A stretch of DNA of 64,000 bases from Phialocephala subalpina (taxonomy: Eukaryota > Ascomycota > Leotiomycetes > Helotiales > Mollisiaceae): positions 974,881 to 1,038,880 of the forward strand of contig FJOG01000006.1 of NCBI GenBank assembly GCA_900073065.1, read 5' to 3'. This document shows, piece after piece, positions 49,117 through 61,148 of the stretch (the first letter of the stretch is position 1; each line of letters begins with the position of its first letter). The notes below the pieces were generated by a model. That model worked only from the letters and a program-made list of their open reading frames with translations, searched no databases and was not told where the DNA came from. The position numbers and the translations under genes are program-made.

Positions 49117-49986
49117 GGCGCCCAGAGTGTGAGAGAGGTGAGGTGATGCGCGATCGAAGGCCAGATGCCCCTGCGCGACCCGGATCTATGAAGTTCGCAT
49201 CCGTCCCGGAGAGCTTCCAGCTCAGCAAGAGCCTCCTCTGTCTTGTAGATGATGGAAAGGATAGGTCGTGATTGTCCCGAGGTATGAGGGAGATTGGCAA
49301 GTTCGTAGGTAGGGAATTAGGTTCGAATAGGCAGATTTCGGTGAAGATGAAGCTGGAATGCTTAGAGTGGTCGTGAAGGTTTGCGGAGAAAGCGTGGCGG
49401 ATACGCTCGCAGTCGAAATTGTTTGCAAGGAGGAAGAGTTTGTGGTGGGCGAGATTTTTATTTCGTTACGTGACGTTCTGGTGAATCATAGGTATATTTG
49501 CACGAGGTTGAGGCGGGATGAAGAACCGCGTTTCTGGCGGGTCCGCCCTGCGAAAGAAGTCCTCTAATTACAAGTTACAGATCAGATACACGCCCTCGAT
49601 GCTCCTGATCTATAGAGGAAGGTTTCTCTATGTTTTCTCTGCGTTGCAAGATATTTGAAAGTGATGGAGCTTCATGCGCGACGAAGTCACATCGACGGCG
49701 CTAGCGTATCACGTGTTTTACAGCTCACAGCCTTGCGGCAAAATCGCAGCCAACTGACTTTGGAGATCTTCAACAATTCAATTCATTTTTGAGGTGGCCT
49801 CATTGAACCACAATGTCAGCAGACTACTATAATACAGAGTGGCATGTCTGCTATCATTAACCAACGCCAGCACCGATCCCTCTCAATTCCCATTCGTACA
49901 CCCCAACAAGAATGCCTGACGAAGCACTTTCGAATCAGCATTTTGTTTGAACCACGACCATGTTTTTCTTGCCCTTATGTTACTCC
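49117..49986. promoter_or_regulatory. Upstream region of TAF2
   Basis: 870 bases between the TAF2 start and the SAS4-like stop codon, both on the minus strand. Short open frames on both strands have no domain. Confidence 0.45.
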
Positions 49987-51611
49987 TCAACCCTTACTAA
50001 CTCGTCTATCTCTCCTCTTCCTTCTAGCATGGATCTTCAACGTCTCTTCATCTCGATATTCTTCCGGCAGATCGAAATCCTGGACGCCAACCTCGGGAAC
50101 CGGATGGCCCCATGCTGCCACGCTTCTGCCACTGCGTCGATGCTTTCCAAGGGCCGCCTCTCGAAGATATGGTTTCGAAAAGAAGGATGTGAAGGGCTTT
50201 TCGACTTCTTGGACAGGTTGGGGTATTGGTGCTGCTGCTTTCGGTCGACCTCTTCCGTTCTTCAAAGCAGGCGTCGAACGAGCGATTGCTTCTTCGTGAA
50301 GCTGTCTCGCCGCTGAAGCATCGACATCGCTATAGTCTGGCGGATCGCCATCACTAACATTTCCTTCTTCTTCTTCCACGATCTCTTCTTCTTCCTCGGC
50401 TTCCTCCTCCTCGACTTCCTCTTCTACCTCCTCCTCGTCATCCTCAGCTGCTTCGGCCATAGCAGCCTCCTTCTCCTGCTTCCTCCGCTTCTCTTCGTCC
50501 CTCCATAACCTGAACTTCTCAATTATGGCCTCGCAGCCTCTGACGAAGTGTGCCCGCGCAGGCTCATAGTCTCTCTTTTTGCTCTCCGTTATTCCGCTGA
50601 CACCCATCAGTTTCAACCAGTCGTGACTTTGCAGACCCTCCAGCAGGCGAATAACTTGGTCCTTTTCATGCTGGGCTCGACCTTTATCGGTATTCCGAAT
50701 TGACCTTTCCTGCCGTTCAGGCTTCCGGTGTATTGTCTCGAAATATTCATCACTCAAGGGGTCGTCTGGTTCTTCCTCATAATCTCTGCTTAGGAACGAA
50801 GAATCTATTCGATGTGAATTGTGCAAGTCGGTAAAGGCGGATTCAGGATCATCTTTTAGACACGTTCCGTCGGTAACATCCTTCGATTTTGGTGGTGAGG
50901 CTGCCTTCCTCAACGAGGCTTTTGGGGGTCGGAAATACAGCGGAGTATCGTGGTTCAAAACATCTGCAGAACGTCAGCGACGACACCCACCATTCTCGCA
51001 AGAATGGGGAACTCACGTTCTTCCTTTGGCTCATTGCCAATAATCTCGTCATATTCTGGAAAGTATGCCGACAATTCACTCTTGAACCTTGTCCCTTCCT
51101 GGGATCGTAATTTGCGTTTCTCATCCTTGAGATCTGCCGCACTGGGCTGTAAACGATCGAGCTCGTGCTTGATACCATTGACGACCTTTTCGTGATGATT
51201 CGTAGTATGCTTTCGTACCGGTTCTGGAGGAGGCGTAGGCGGAGCAGGTTGCGTCTGCGTTGCTGTCTCTGCTGCGTGTTTTGACTTGGGTGGTGGTGAT
51301 TGTGATGCGGAGTACTTCTCAGCAACGGCAGGCTTCGCAACCGCGTTCTCCTTGATGACGAGAGAGCGTGTCTTGGGCTGAGCCTTCGATCTCGAAGCAA
51401 TCTCGATAGCAATACGTGCCTTCTTCTTGACGATTGAATGCTCCTCTTCGTGACCTGCTGTTGATTCGTCGCGTGGACGCTTTTTGCGACCGATGTTCGC
51501 TGGGCTGTTATGGTTGCCTTGAGGGTTCGTGATTACAACGTTGTTTCTCGTGCTGGATCGTGTCGAGAGGCCTTCACTTCTTCTGGAAGACCGGGTGAAA
51601 GGAGACGCCAT
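49987..51611 (-). CDS. SAS4-domain chromatin protein
   Basis: Two exons, 51611-51017 and 50963-49987, give 523 aa. The first exon is basic and low complexity (KKRPRDESTAG, nuclear-type sequences) and ends with KFKSELSAYFPEYDEIIGNE-like text: FKSELSAYFPEYDEIIGNEP, the signature of the fungal 'something about silencing 4' domain. The splice continues HVLNHDTPLYFRPPKASLRK. Exon 2 has a helical segment (HDWLKLMGVSGITESKKRDY), a long Glu/Asp run (~residues 355-395) and a basic C-terminus. In yeast, Sas4 with Sas2 and Sas5 forms the SAS-I H4K16 acetyltransferase; a comparable complex role here is inference from the domain. Confidence 0.8.
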
Positions 51612-52407
51612 TGACCTTGATGTGCGCGTAGGTCATAATGCAGTGTTTGGCGCTCGCAGATTGTGATTTGAATTGATGAGATCACGGATGGCTTGCTGGG
51701 GAGTCTTTTGGGTAGTGAGGAAGGCACTTAGCGACCCAGGATCGCAGGCATTGACTGATTTAAATTCACGAGGAGACCAAATTTTCTTTCATTTAATGCG
51801 AGATATCAGAGCATCAGAGGTGAATATCAGATATCTGAATTATCCTGTGTATTAAAATGGTGAAACGAAAGAAAACAATTGAGTGTGCAATCAATAAGGT
51901 CACGATGGAGGGAATGTTTTACCTAGGCATGACATTGTCCCACCAAGGCTACCTGCATTGAGACATCCCGAGATCGACTCCTCTCTTGAAAATACAAACA
52001 GAAGTACCTCTTGAGGGTGCGATATGTGGCAGATGAAAGTCCCATATTGCCTGGGGCATTCCTCCATTTTGGGGTCGAAATCCTCGGTGCAGTGTTTGCT
52101 CACAAATCGCGACGCCCGAAACATACTGAAAGTCACATGCCTGATATGATAGCAGCACTGCTTATCAACAGGGCGCAGGACCGAATAACGTTTCCCAAAA
52201 ATTGACAAGGCCGTTTCAAAGCAAATTGTCGAGCCAGATTTCATTTCCAAGCTTCAATTGCTATCATACTCTTCAATATCAAGAGGTTGCGGTCTATCAA
52301 TCAGTCCACCATCGCAACCACGTTTACGCCAAATATCTCTCAGGAACCAGCTGATTATATATACAATTGGGTATCTACTCATATCTAACATTATCATTCA
52401 TCAAGCA
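51612..52407. other. Intergenic, no gene seen
   Basis: 796 bases between two minus-strand genes; promoter of the SAS4-domain gene and 3' flank of the IQ gene. Short open frames only. AT-rich with ATCAGATATCTGAATTAT near 51824-51842. Confidence 0.45.
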
Positions 52408-54550
52408 TTAAGCATTTCTCGTACCCTCCGGCGCAATGGCTTCTTCCGGTCCAGTGCCAGGAGCTTGCACAAGATGGTCCTTCTCCTGTTCCCTCTTCTC
52501 TTCCATCTCTGCCCTATCATTCGCAACACCATGACGCGGAGTCCGTGGCACAATCGATAATTTCTTCAAAAGCTTCAAGTCCGCTCTATTCTCTTCCCGT
52601 TCTTCAGCCTCTGCTTGCTGCTTTGCTTCAAGGAATCGTCGTTCTCGTTCTGCACTCTCGCTTTTATCTCGAGCTTCTTCCTCTCGTTTAGCGGCCTCTT
52701 GAGGAGACAATAGTTTGTCCTTCTTGTGGACAAGATTTTGCAGGATTCTCTTTCCTCGTTTTCGAGTCTTGACGTACGCTTCTAGGCCAACCAGTACGGC
52801 GTATGAGCGTGATATTGAGACGTGGCTCATGTCGACACCGGCATCTTTCAATGAATGGATGAAAGCTCTGAAGTTCGAGACTAGCAAGATGTTAGTACTT
52901 TGGAAGATGTCGGTTATTCAAAGTGCTTACCTGGTGGTCGATAATGTCCCGAGAGAGGAGAGAGCTTTGAAAGTCTCCCATTCTTGATCTTGATCAATCC
53001 CGCAGCCGATATGCGGGAGCCGTGCAAAAAAGATGAATGCTGAAAGGCACCGGATTGCTTGATACCAACGTACAACCGGAAGCTCGTATCCGCGACGAAG
53101 ATCCAAGTGTTCTTTTTAACTGATCCTCGAAGTAGCTTGTTGAAGATGGTCGCAGCGGAAACATGCTTTACCTTCTTCACTCCTCTTGCGTTGTCCAGTT
53201 CAGGGGTCGCATACTTGTTGGCACGCGAATCTGTATCATCCTCAGTCTCGGAATCAGAGTCGCTTTCGCTTGAAGTAGCATGGTGGTGGTGGTCTTGCAG
53301 TCCTGTTGCTGCTTCTCCTCCTACTGGTCTAAACGACGGTTCGTCACTGTCTGCGGGTACGATGCCATGTATCGAGTCCTTATAATTCTCGGTCGTATCG
53401 ATTCGAGCACCATTCTTTGCCCAGCATAATCTGCCCTCTTTGTCGATCTTGACCAAGTAGTCCAAACGCTCTTCTTTAGACAAGTACCGAACCTGCTCTC
53501 GATCTAAGCGTTCTCGGGGACAGCCCTGGCAGTCGATGAATCGGCCCTCGCCATAATCGAGCCCTGTTAATCAAGATCTCGTAGTCAGCTACCTTCTTTT
53601 GTGTATTTCGAGAGCAAATATGTATGTCTTGAGAGTGCGTCTGGGGCACATCTGGAGTGCATATGGAGCAATGCACTCCTAAGACACCACGATAGAGGGA
53701 ATAATCCTCCGAGAAATTGACACTTACAGTAGAAGAAGTTCTCAGTGGTATCTGACTTCTTCCATTCTTCATGGTACGTCCTGAGATTGCTCCCATAACG
53801 ATGCTTCAAATCCACCATTTCCAGGAAGTATTGGAGGTCCATGATTTTGGCAGCTTTTTGCCGCTCAGCTTTGGCTTCCAGCTTTTGCTTTCGAATCCGT
53901 TCGCGTTCCTCTGCCGGAGTTTCGTCGTAGTCGTCGCCGCCACTCTCAGAGTCCGAATCTTCATCACCTCCCGCCCTCCTTGTTATCAACCCAATCTTCT
54001 TCCAATTCTGCCTCGCGGCACTATGCGGATTCGTCGAACTCGAAGTACCAATCGTCTGAAATGTATCCATGCTCTTCCTCGGCGCGCCATCCACACTATT
54101 CCTCGCTCTCGGCGTCGTAAGGTCCCTATAACGTGCCTCCTTCACTGCCTCTACCCATCGCGTACTCGGATCCAAACTCATCCCATTCATTATCCTCCTC
54201 TCTCTATGCCCTCTATAATTCCTCTGTATTATCCCTGCCGCCCGCTCCCTCTCCGATTCATTCAAATCCGCATGACTCTCTCCCAGCCTCTTCTTAATAA
54301 TCTCCCTCTCCTTCCTCTCCTGTACCTCCCCAATCCGCTCAACCATTTCCCGCGACGGAGTCTCCAGACTGTCAATATATTCCTGATGACTTCTCGTAGA
54401 TGCTTTCGTCGAAATCGAGACCTTCGAATCGCGTTTCTTGTGTTTGTGTATACTATGCGAAAATGAGGAGTTGTGCGGTGGTGAGTTGGTGACGGCCAGA
54501 GTTGATGTCTGGTTTTGAGATATCGCGGGGCAGGTCGAAGATAGCGCCAT
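52408..54550 (-). CDS. IQ-motif (calmodulin-binding) protein
   Basis: Three exons (54550-53728, 53563-52931, 52880-52408) give 642 aa. One IQ motif, AAGIIQRNYRGHRERRI, lies near residues 104-120 and would bind calmodulin or a light chain. A central conserved domain follows: YFLEMVDLKHRYGSNLRTYH, then ENFFYWLDYGEGRFIDCQGC, DYLVKIDKEGRLCWAKNGAR and ATIFNKLLRGSVKKNTWIFV. A C-terminal part includes FRAFIHSLKDAGVDMSHVSI and a Glu/Lys-rich coiled-coil-like end. The junction W|LDYGEGRF is created only by splicing. The same layout occurs in an uncharacterised protein of many filamentous ascomycetes; I know no assigned function. The second-exon intron of 164 nt is longer than usual. Confidence 0.85.
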
Positions 54551-55794
54551 TTTTCAAGGGCTTGCCAAGATTCCCTGGCTACGAGGTCTTGGCGGAGAAG
54601 TGCGAGCTGCGAGTCGCGGATCGTTGCGTTGCGCTGTGGCGCAGGCCTCTAAAGTGACTTTCGAGTCGTCTCTATTCAAGAGAAGAACAAAGAGAAATCG
54701 GCTCTCTAAGGAGTAAAGTAATAGTAGGAAAAGTATTCACCAAAAGAGGTTGTGAAGTGGTAGGACATTGGGAACTGCGTGAATGTGTAACCTGATGTGA
54801 ACTTTCGAAGACGTGGTTTTGGTTCGTTCTTGCTGACTTCCAGGAAGTCCGAGGTTCCTGCCTGCTTTCGAAAACTTGCGCAAGTAAATTGTGGCTGAAG
54901 AGGTTCATGCACGACCACACGAAGCAAGTTGCAGGTACGATTCGTTCCAATACCCTTACATCTGTTCAACAGGGGAAATGGTCCAGTACTTGTAAACTAC
55001 AATACCACAAGGGATCAACCTCTAATTGTCAAGATTCTCACAAGGCTGAAAAATTCCTTGTTTAGAACACGCGTATTATGAGAGTTGAGTGACAACCGTC
55101 ACCTGCACACGTCATTCTGGGCCGCAAGCCGTCTTTGCTTCGGGGTCGTGGGTAGATGCCGCTGCCCGACTTGGTGATGGGTCGTGGGCTAACAGCCTTC
55201 AACGTCTCGCTTTTTGGTGGTGATGGAACCATCTGAGCTTCTTTGGTGGACATGCCGAGAATACCGAAAGATTCCGAGAAGCTTATTTTAACGGGATGTC
55301 CGAGTTGATACTTTCATTTGTTCAAAAAGTCGTGATGCCCAGCCTTGAAAGTTGTCTTGCATTGACAAGTTGAGTTGTCAAGACGGAAAGTCGGATAGAG
55401 GGCAAATACTCGTGGTAGTTTTTAAGAATTCGACCGAGCACTGCATGGCCAGCACATCAAAAATCACTTTTCTTTGTTGGCAGTTATCTTGCTCTCCTCG
55501 TTTTGTCGTATTCGTCACCGTATTTATTATTGTACTCTTTTCGCGGTGTGCGAAGAGAGCGACTCACCAAAGTTCCAGAAAGCCAAGGACATTCATTAGG
55601 ACCTAGATTCATGAACTTGGTCGATCAAGGAGTCTAGTTGAATGATCCTTTCTTGGACAATGAGAGTATCTCTGAGATACGGACACGAACGAGCTTTTGC
55701 CAAGTCCAGTTAATGCTCCTCGCACTCTCTTAAGGAAACAGCTCCCCATAGTCCTCGCTCCTGACACCGAGGAGCGTTCCCAATCACCCAGCTT
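54551..55794. other. Intergenic left of the hAT MITE
   Basis: About 1.2 kb with no supportable gene. The last eight bases (55787-55794, CCCAGCTT) are the left target-site duplication of the adjacent element. Confidence 0.45.
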
Positions 55795-56062
55795 CAGCGT
55801 TCTCAATGGATAGACAGTTGCAATTTCGAGAGTAAACCCAAACTGCCCTGAAGTAGTCCGGTTCTTGGTAGGGCAAGACCTGATATAGCCCAGTGCGGAT
55901 AGTTTTCACAGTTTTAAGGCAGTTTTGGTTTAAAACTGCCTGAACATCAAGAACCAAACTGCACTAGGCTATGCCAGGTTTCCCAAAACTCAGAGCTATC
56001 CTGGGTTAGTATGGACAGTTATACCAGTTCGCGCCAAGACTGTCTACCCATTGAGAACGCTG
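55795..56062. mobile_element. Non-autonomous hAT-type MITE, 268 bp
   Basis: The ends are 24-bp terminal inverted repeats with one mismatch. The left begins CAGCGTTCTCAATGGATAGA; the right, on the minus strand, begins CAGCGTTCTCAATGGGTAGA. Both borders carry a perfect 8-bp target duplication CCCAGCTT (55787-55794 and 56063-56070). CA-start TIRs with 8-bp duplications are diagnostic of the hAT superfamily. The interior folds back on itself: a perfect 10-bp stem (AGGCAGTTTT / AAAACTGCCT, 55917-55941) lies at the centre. Longer imperfect arms flank it (GTTCTTGGT...CAGTGC against GCACTAGGC...AAGAAC). There is no coding capacity. The intact duplication suggests a fairly recent insertion. Confidence 0.88.
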
Positions 56063-56238
56063 CCCAGCTTCACCTGGACTTTCACTCTCTATACCTCTCT
56101 TGAACTTCCATCGTCCACAATCGCCAATCCAGACTCGAACGCAGCCTCCAAGCCGCCTATGATCTCCTTTCTAACTCACTTGGACCACCGGTTTCATTGG
56201 AAAGGCTAATATAAGATTAAATAGTACCAAACACTACC

Positions 56239-56357
56239 ACATACGACCATAGAAGACGAAAAATTGGGCATCCCGTCCGCTCTGCCATACACAAATCGTC
56301 TATCGGTAGTTCAGTAGTTGAGTGGGTGACCATCAGCGAATCCCTACTGTTGTATGT
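56239..56357 (+). rRNA. Dispersed 5S rRNA gene, divergent
   Basis: A 119-nt segment begins ACATACGACCATAGAAGACG and ends TGTTGTATGT. The closing helix (ACATACGAC / GTTGTATGT) is intact. The centre keeps CATCCCGTCCGCTCTGCC and AGTAGTTGAGTGGGTGACC, the latter being the 5S box A/internal promoter region, and CAGCGAATCCCTACTG. Compared with the usual fungal 5S from memory, helix II differs on both strands yet still pairs (AGACGA / TCGTCT), and helix III changes in step (GGGCA / TGCC). A T6 run follows at once. 5S genes are dispersed singly in filamentous fungi. Covarying changes argue for a folded variant; a pseudogene is possible. Confidence 0.8.
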
Positions 56358-56362
56358 TTTTT
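56357..56362 (+). terminator. Pol III T-run terminator of the 5S gene
   Basis: TTTTTT begins at the last nucleotide of the 5S-like sequence, the expected RNA polymerase III stop. Confidence 0.7.
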
Positions 56363-56873
56363 GATTTATTTTTGCTGAATCTTTCGCTTGGTTGGTGACG
56401 AGTGGGGAAGACAGAGGCAGGTCAGTGGAGGAGCTCAGGGGGCTCATGAGTAGATAAAAAGGTATGAAAACACTCGTGAACTGGACTTTGAATTGCAAAA
56501 GACACACAGAGCAGATCACTTGGAAATCCAAACGAGAAGTAGACAGGAAGGTGAGGAACACAAGTACATCAAATTCAAAACTGGCACCTAAAAAGCGAGC
56601 ATCACCAACTTCATGACAAACACTGAGAATACAAAATGATGTCAACATTTCGAACATCTACGACGCTATGCGAACGCCGAACCTATGCTTGCTGATGCTT
56701 TTCCTCTTTCCCAATCGTCCCTCGAAGATCGAACAGGACGGTCTATTAATCCGCTATGCAGATGCAAATGCAGACCCAAAATGCATTACAAATAATATCA
56801 AAATCCACCACGCTCATAATCATCGTTATGTGAGGTTGAAAATCACTCCAACTCTGAATCTCCCCTTCTCCGC
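56363..56873. other. Intergenic, no gene seen
   Basis: Between the 5S gene and the EPT1 stop codon. A 146-codon minus-strand open frame (56217-56657) runs through the 5S gene and has no domain. Confidence 0.4.
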
Positions 56874-58289
56874 TTAATCAGCTCTTCGCTTCCCGTTGCT
56901 GAGGCCGTTGGTAGACTTGCTAGCTCCGTTAGCTGCAGCGGCTTTCTCTTTGTTGGCGATTTGCTTCTCGTAAGGAATGGTTAGGCAGTTGATGCCTAGG
57001 TAAGAGCAGATGCTGTCGATGACTAGGAATGCCCATCTGAAATAGACGATCAGGGCGAAGACGAGGTATCCGCGGAGGTACCATAATTCTAGCAAGGGGC
57101 TGATTGCTGGAAGTCCAAATCTAGGCAGATTTCCCAGTACTGCTCCACCCACCAAGGGTGAAAGCATGACGGTCCAGTATGGGAATGGTTGTCTGGTCAG
57201 ATGAGCTAGGATGATCTTGGTTGTCATTCTGCCGAACACGAAGGACATCGTGAGACAGAAGAGAACGAGATGATTCTCAGCCATCAATGTCGAGTACGGG
57301 GAGAACAACCAGGCGCCGATGGAGAAGGTGTACACCGCCATTGGTGTCCATTCCAAAAAGACTGGGAGAACTGGCAGGTTATCCCTTCTCCGCGCCTTGA
57401 CAACATTGATGACACAGAATGGAACGTGTGCTCCAAACAACGAGATCAAGAGGATTGGCACCCAAAGGTCTCGAACGGAGTATGTCCCAAAGAATTCGTG
57501 GAATCCAAAAAAGTAGTGGTGCCCAACTAAATCGGTGATCTTGTGAGTCCAGATCTCTGGGCCGTAGTATCCTGAAAGGATCATAATCGTGCACGCCAAA
57601 ATCAATCCTTCAGTAGGGCCGTTGAAGACACCCAGGTATAACGTGTGGGTATGGTAGGTTTCCCAGGTCGAGAAGAACATTGGAAGGCAGGGAATCAAGG
57701 CCGTGAAGACGCCGGTCTTAGATGTACCCAAGCCCATTGCCGCTGTCTCGCAGAGACTTGCCAGAGTGCAGTTCAGCGAATCGATACCATGGTCGAATAA
57801 TTCTCCCAGCCCACTCGATGTGCCAGTCCTTCGTGCTTGCTTTCCATCCACATTGTCCATCGTCGAATACATCCAGAGTCCGAAAGCGAAACTATAGTAT
57901 AGCCAGGAGGGCCCCTGATCCAAGAGAATCAGCATGTGAGTCACATAAGGGCACTTGCGGATAACATACTGGTCCCACCAGGTCTGGCATAAATATCACA
58001 AGGCATACCACGTTCGACAAGATGAAGAAGAATCCCAGCAATGTGACCATATTCGGTGCCAGCCATAATGGTAGAAGCTCCACGAAGGCATTCCACTATA
58101 CAGGTCTTAGCGTATTTCTTCCAGAGGTTATATATAGGAATCGCGCACGTAATGCTTCAGGATATAATTCGAGATGAAGGACTTGTCGACGCTCGAATAT
58201 TTATACGACTTGAGGTGTACCAGAGCATCTTCCGAGACGCACTCGTGCGCAGCGACCTCTGCACGCGAACCATCAGCTTGTATTCCCAT
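56874..58289 (-). CDS. EPT1: Choline/ethanolamine phosphotransferase (Kennedy pathway)
   Basis: Three exons (58289-58149, 58095-57970, 57914-56874) give 435 aa. The CDP-alcohol phosphotransferase motif is perfect: DNVDGKQARRTGTSSGLGEL, then FDHGID (D-x2-DG-x2-AR-x8-G-x3-D-x3-D) near residue 110. About eight to ten hydrophobic helices follow, and the tail is polar (ANGASKSTNGLSNGKRRAD). The N-terminus LVHLKSYKYSSVDKSFISNY is typical of CPT1/EPT1. The enzyme transfers phosphocholine or phosphoethanolamine from the CDP form to diacylglycerol in ER/Golgi membranes; the head group cannot be decided from sequence. The start is the ATG giving MGIQADGSRAEV; the frame is open a further 32 codons upstream. 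Confidence 0.93.
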
Positions 58290-59199
58290 AATCTGACAGT
58301 TGGTGCTTACTCTTGCTTGGAGCCATCGATGTTTTTGGTGTGGTAACGGGAGGAGGTAAAACTTGCGGCTCCTTCTTGACCGCAAGCAAATCTAGAGGCC
58401 GAATCGCGGAAGAGGTATAGTCGGTGAGCGCCCCGACTTCAGCGAAGTTTTCAAGTTTTCAAAATTGAAGACGAAGAGGCAATGGTCATCGAGACATTGT
58501 TCCAGTTGAAAAGGGAGAGACCGAGGCGGATGCGCGGGCTAAAATTATCGTTGAGATTGGCTCCTGCTTTCTGGACCTTGTATTTCCAGGTTCCTCGTCA
58601 TCGACTGCGGACAGAGTGCTTGGCCCTTTCGCACGTGAAGACAGCAACTCTTCTTTATGGACCAACTTTCCCTTTGTGACTGCAACAAGCACAATTCGAA
58701 ACAGTCGTTTGAGATTATCACAATGGATGGTCGAATGCCAAATATTTGATGGGTCAAACTACCGAAGCTTTCTCGAGCACCGGCAAGGCATTTGAATCAC
58801 ATTCTCATCATCGAACATTGCACAACAGCCTCGGATCAATATTTCATTGCCGCACTCCAGTGGAGCTATCACAAACTCAAGACATATGCGATCATGAGAC
58901 ACATCTGCTTGTTTTCTTCCGGTACCCTTCTGATTCATGCTCCTTTCTTTTTCATCGACAATCTCGTATCCAATCCCGATTTCCAGTCATTCTCCACCCC
59001 CATGAGCCACTACATTACCAATATTAAGGTAGCCGTTGGTTGTGCGGCCTAAGTATTCAAACCAATATATGCAGAGAATCGCTGAAAATGCTGTACAGAA
59101 CTCTTTTAATCATCGCTAAAAACAAAGTCTCACCGTGCGTGCGAGACGTGTGACCGAGACATGCAAACAGAACACCAGTGCACAACGCCCAGTGCTGTC
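58290..59199. other. Intergenic, no gene seen
   Basis: 910 bases with EPT1 promoter and the 3' flank of the GPI-protein gene. Overlapping short open frames on both strands, no domains. Confidence 0.45.
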
Positions 59200-59936
59200 T
59201 TACACGACCAAAGCAAAACCGGCGAAGAGGCCAGCGAACACGACAGCCAAACCGTAACTGCGTCCGAGATCGATGGCAGCCTGGGCACCACTCTTGGTGG
59301 AGGAAGAAGCTGTAGTTGTAGCAGCAGCACCTCCACCCAGACCGGTGTAGACAACACCAGCTGTTCCGGATGTAGCACCGGCAGGGACTGTGGTTGCGGT
59401 TTGAGTCGCAGATGTGGTGGTGATGTTCACTCGTGTAGGGTTCTGAGCACCGCAAGGGTGCTGGCTTCTGCAGTCACTCTGGCATTGAGTGTTGCCTCCA
59501 CATCCAGCAACACATTGGATGCCATACTCCGTGCAGATGAAGTATGGGAGGGTTTGCGAGTATTCGGAGGCATTGGGTTGCTGTCCGTTTTCGCAGACAC
59601 AGTCGTAGGTCAAAGTGGTCTACTTCAGGTTAACATCTGTACCATAGCCTCTACTGGCAAAATTATATGCTTACTGGGTCGCAATCGTTGGCATCAGTGG
59701 TCGTCGATGTTACTCCTGGCAATTGAAGGCAGAGCAACGGGCAGGATGTCATTTGGGTTTGGCACCACGAAGCTACCAAAACGTCAGCACAATCCAAATA
59801 TTGTTATTGGAGTTCTCGTACTTCGGTCTGACAAGGATACACTGTTCGGGTCGATATAGTAAACGGCTTGGGAGTGGGCCTTGAGGGAGAACAGGAGAGT
59901 GGCAGCAGCAACCACTGAGGCTCTGAGTGAAACCAT
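59200..59936 (-). CDS. GPI-anchored cysteine-rich surface protein
   Basis: Three exons (59936-59822, 59772-59675, 59619-59200) give 210 aa. A signal peptide (MVSLRASVVAAATLLFSLKA) leads into YYIDPNSVSLSDRTSWC. Eleven or so cysteines follow in the pattern of a common fungal surface family (SWCQTQMTSCPLLCLQLPG, YDCVCENG, YFICTEYGIQCVAGCGGNTQ, HPCGAQNPTRVN). I believe this family is catalogued as DUF7707. A Ser/Thr/Ala-rich stalk and a hydrophobic end (YGLAVVFAGLFAGFALVV) give a GPI-attachment signal. It is probably located at the cell wall or plasma membrane. Function unknown. Confidence 0.88.
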
Positions 59937-61148
59937 TTTGTATGATGTCGGTCGGCACGAGGTAACGATAGCGAATGTCGAGCTTGAAGGAATACCTGCA
60001 GGCCACTGTCAGTTACATGGACCTTAGGCAAGCATTCAAGCTTGAAATGAATCAATTGGAAGACCCGGATGAAAGCTCCGGATCGAGGAGAGCTGGAGTC
60101 ATTTTGGTGTGTCTGGCCTCTCCTTACCTTTCAAAGCAGCAAGTGAGAACGAGCGGGCGGAATCTCAACGAGAGGAGGTGAATATTAAAGATATATATTC
60201 TCACGCAACGATCAAAGCAAATGTCGGGGTCAGCAGAGGACAAGAAGAGGAGAAAGACTCTTGAGGAGAAGAAAAGGTCTTATGAGAATCCCAACCCCCA
60301 GTCCCGACCACCCCAAGTCAACAACTGTCTCTCGATCAAGATATTGGGCTTTGCGCTAGTGACTTTACCAGCGATGCACGAGCAGCCGAAGTAACGGAAG
60401 GCGGTTAGGATGTCTTTGAATCAGCCAACCGGAGGTTTGAGCGTAATAGAACCCTAGTGATATTCGGCAGTAGTGGGAAAGGGGTCTTGGCTCTCACGAC
60501 TTTCCGTGGTCCATGATTAGAACGCCTCACATGAGGTCTGCTTCGTATCGATGGCAAAAGCCTGAACTATGCATCCGTGGCCGGATCCAGAATCTTTTCA
60601 TGTGAATTTCTTGCCACCTCGAATATGCAAACCGACAGAAAAAGCGATAGGAAGAGGTGGACAAACGAAGGGCTCGATCATCCAAATCAGCATGGCTAGG
60701 CGAGATTTGAGCGCGGCTCCCCATTTCACCAACCTGGCTCTAAAATCTAAATCAGAGTAGACTTAAAGTCTTAAACGGACATCAAAGCCCTTCTGGGGTG
60801 CGAATGATCTCCACATTGTGGCACTTTGGCAATATGGCCCAAGCTTCGAGACTTCTCTGGCGAACAAAGGTCGTCCACGAATCGAAATAAAGAAATGTTT
60901 TACTCCAAACGGAACCAATTGAAAATCAGTTCTCAACTCCTGTCCGTTCAACGATCTTCACTGGTTGTGGCAGGTCAATCGTATAATACTCGAGTCTCGA
61001 ATCTACTTGTCACACAAGCGCAGACACGAGATAAACTAGTCTTGTTCGGTTGTTAGCCGCATACTCGCGAAAGCCTCTCCTCAATATCAAACACTTCGCT
61101 CTAGGACCAGCCTCGTAGTATTCAGGCGCGCGAGCGTCCCGCAAATGG
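59937..61148. other. Intergenic, divergent promoters
   Basis: 1.2 kb between the GPI-protein gene and the YPT35-like gene, transcribed away from each other. Short overlapping open frames only. No repeat or RNA gene seen. Confidence 0.45.

Noticed and set aside
49844..50299. 151-codon plus-strand open frame
   Set aside because: Antisense to the SAS4-domain C-terminus.
53771..54466. 231-codon plus-strand open frame
   Set aside because: Antisense shadow of the first exon of the IQ-motif gene.
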